From Fibrobacter sp. UBA4373 (lineage in GTDB: Bacteria > Fibrobacterota > Fibrobacteria > Fibrobacterales > Fibrobacteraceae), in NCBI GenBank assembly GCA_002390045.1, contig DGSB01000083.1:1-23659 (forward strand): 23,659 nucleotides of DNA, in the 5' to 3' direction. This document shows, in pieces, positions 22,194 through 23,659 of this stretch. Below the pieces are notes generated by a model. It saw only the letters and a list, made by a program, of their open reading frames with translations. It was not told the DNA's origin and did not search any database. Position numbers and translations under genes: made by a program. The first letter of the stretch is position 1. Each line of letters starts with the position of its first letter.

Positions 22194-23659
22194 ATGGCAA
22201 AAAAGATGATCGCAGTTGATGGTAACGAAGCAACTGCTAGCGTTGCATTCCAAGTAAGCGAGGTAGCCGCAATCTACCCGATTACACCGTCCAGCCCGAT
22301 GGCTGAACATGCGGATAACTGGAGTGCAGCAGGTAAAAAGAATATTTGGGGACAGGTCCCTCGAGTTTTTGAAATGCAGTCCGAAGGCGGTGCCGCTGGT
22401 ACCGTGCACGGAGCTTTGCAGGCCGGCGCTTTGACGACGACCTTTACGGCTTCGCAGGGATTGCTTTTGATGATCCCGAACATGTACAAGATTGCAGGCG
22501 AATTGACCCCCACGGTCTTCCATGTCACCGCCCGAGCCCTTGCCATGCAGGGTCTTTCTATTTTCGGTGACCATTCCGATGTGATGGCTTGCCGCCAGAC
22601 CGGCTTTGCCATGCTCGCTTCCTCTTGCGTGCAGGAATGTCAGGATCTTGCTCTCGTGGCTCATGCATCCACTCTCGAAAGCCGCGTTCCGTTCATGCAC
22701 TTCTTCGATGGTTTCCGTACCTCTCACGAAGTGATGAAGATCGAAGCTCTCGAAGACGGCGTTATCCGTAACGTTATCGACGAAAAGTATGTGAAGGCTT
22801 GCCGTGAACGCTGCCTCACTCCGGACCGTCCGACCATGCGCGGTACCGCACAGAACCCGGACGTTTACTTCCAGGGCCGCGAAACGGTGAACCCGTTCTA
22901 CGCCAAGGTTCCGGAAATTGTCCAGAAGTACATGGACAAGGTCGCAAGCTACACTGGCCGTCAGTACCACATCGTGGACTACGTCGGTGCACCCGACGCC
23001 GAACGCGTGATCATTTCCATGGGTTCTTCGACTTGCACCATCGGTGACACCGTCAAGTACCTCAACTCCAAGGGCGAAAAGGTCGGCCTCGTGAACATTC
23101 GCCTGTACCGCCCGTTCCCGATGGAAGCCGTGGTTGCAGCCCTCCCGAAGACAGTCAAGAAGATTGCCGTCCTCGACCGCTGCAAGGAACCGGGTTCCGC
23201 TGGCGAACCGCTCTTCCAGGACGCCCTGACCGCTATCTCCGAAGCCGTGATGGCCGGCAAGATGTCCATGCCGAAGATGATCGGCGGCCGCTACGGTCTC
23301 TCTTCCAAGGAATTCACCCCGGCTATGGTCAAGGCCATTTACGACGAACTCGCCAAGGCCGACCCGAAGGCACGTTTCACCGTCGGTATCAACGATGACG
23401 TCTGCCACACGAGCCTCACCATCGACCCGAACTTCAAGCTGGAAAGCGACTTCTTCCAGGCTATGTTCTTCGGTCTCGGTTCCGACGGTACTGTGGGTGC
23501 CAACAAGAACTCCATCAAGATTATCGGTAACGAAACCGACAACTACGCCCAGGGCTACTTCGTTTACGACTCCAAGAAGTCCGGCTCCATGACCACCTCT
23601 CACCTCCGCTTTGGTAAGAGCATCATCGACGCACCGTACCTCATTGGCGAAAACGAAGC
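22194..23659 (+). CDS. nifJ: Pyruvate:ferredoxin (flavodoxin) oxidoreductase, N-terminal part (3' truncated by window edge)
   Basis: This is the first 488 residues of the roughly 1,170-1,200-residue homodimeric enzyme that turns pyruvate and CoA into acetyl-CoA, CO2 and reduced ferredoxin; the reading frame is open at the window end. T31 in 'YPITPSSPMAE', E64 in 'EMQSEGGAAG' and R114 in 'HVTARALAMQG' fall at the same numbers as the active-site residues of the Desulfovibrio africanus enzyme. 'GQYHIVDYVGAPDAERVIISMGSS'-like sequence marks the second domain, and 'VGLVNIRLYRPFP' is also conserved. GGAG at 22184-22187 fits ATG 22194 better than ATG 22188. Strong codon bias (CGT/CGC, AAC, CTC) suggests high expression, as expected for a core fermentation enzyme. 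The TPP and Fe-S domains lie outside. Confidence 0.95.
   Translation, partial: MAKKMIAVDGNEATASVAFQVSEVAAIYPITPSSPMAEHADNWSAAGKKNIWGQVPRVFEMQSEGGAAGTVHGALQAGALTTTFTASQGLLLMIPNMYKIAGELTPTVFHVTARALAMQGLSIFGDHSDVMACRQTGFAMLASSCVQECQDLALVAHASTLESRVPFMHFFDGFRTSHEVMKIEALEDGVIRNVIDEKYVKACRERCLTPDRPTMRGTAQNPDVYFQGRETVNPFYAKVPEIVQKYMDKVASYTGRQYHIVDYVGAPDAERVIISMGSSTCTIGDTVKYLNSKGEKVGLVNIRLYRPFPMEAVVAALPKTVKKIAVLDRCKEPGSAGEPLFQDALTAISEAVMAGKMSMPKMIGGRYGLSSKEFTPAMVKAIYDELAKADPKARFTVGINDDVCHTSLTIDPNFKLESDFFQAMFFGLGSDGTVGANKNSIKIIGNETDNYAQGYFVYDSKKSGSMTTSHLRFGKSIIDAPYLIGENE

Noticed and set aside
22104..23603. 499-codon open frame on the minus strand opposite nifJ
   Set aside because: The plus strand encodes NifJ with its active-site residues in place. 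The minus frame is a shadow of strong codon bias.

Overview
The window looks like a piece of a Fibrobacter-type chromosome (phylum Fibrobacterota). The best clue is a lipoprotein at 16496-17179 with the 'Fibrobacter succinogenes major paralogous' domain. Supporting clues are a lipoprotein with a poly-serine linker, a Chlamydia/Bacteroidetes/spirochaete-style V-type ATPase operon, and the anaerobic enzyme pyruvate:ferredoxin oxidoreductase. It is dense, ordinary chromosomal DNA. I found no tRNA, rRNA, CRISPR array, insertion sequence, prophage or attachment site.

Layout. 1-2460 (+): the end of ilvC and its terminator, then hisC and an inositol-monophosphatase-family protein that is probably histidinol-phosphatase. 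2471-4807 (-): comEC. 4870-6695 (+): a secreted metzincin-type metalloprotease lipoprotein and a DUF4416 protein. 6697-7266 (-): mntP. 7339-8503 (+): a short-chain dehydrogenase and a small monohaem cytochrome c. 8678-16402 (+): an eight-gene V-type ATPase operon in the order E, DUF2764, A, B, D, I, K, K, closed by a strong terminator. 16496-17179 (+): the Fibrobacter-type lipoprotein. 17185-19065 (+): promoter, putative leucine leader peptide, attenuator, leuA and terminator. 19107-20339 (+): hpt and a SIMPL-domain protein. 20336-22010 (-): three genes overlapping end to end, coding for a C_GCAxxG_C_C protein, a CAP-domain lipoprotein and a TatD-family hydrolase. 22194-end (+): the first part of nifJ.

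How the genes work together. ilvC, leuA, hisC and hisN belong to branched-chain amino-acid and histidine synthesis. The V-type ATPase links ATP to H+ or Na+ movement. NifJ makes acetyl-CoA and reduced ferredoxin from pyruvate, the central step of an anaerobic fermenter.

The most interesting signals are two. The first is an undescribed-looking transcription attenuator upstream of leuA: a short reading frame with six Leu codons, two mutually exclusive long-range pairings, and an intrinsic terminator. The second is the tandem pair of V-ATPase proteolipid genes, whose copies differ at positions that bind Na+ in the Enterococcus NtpK ring. All family assignments come from reading motifs by eye; no database search was run.
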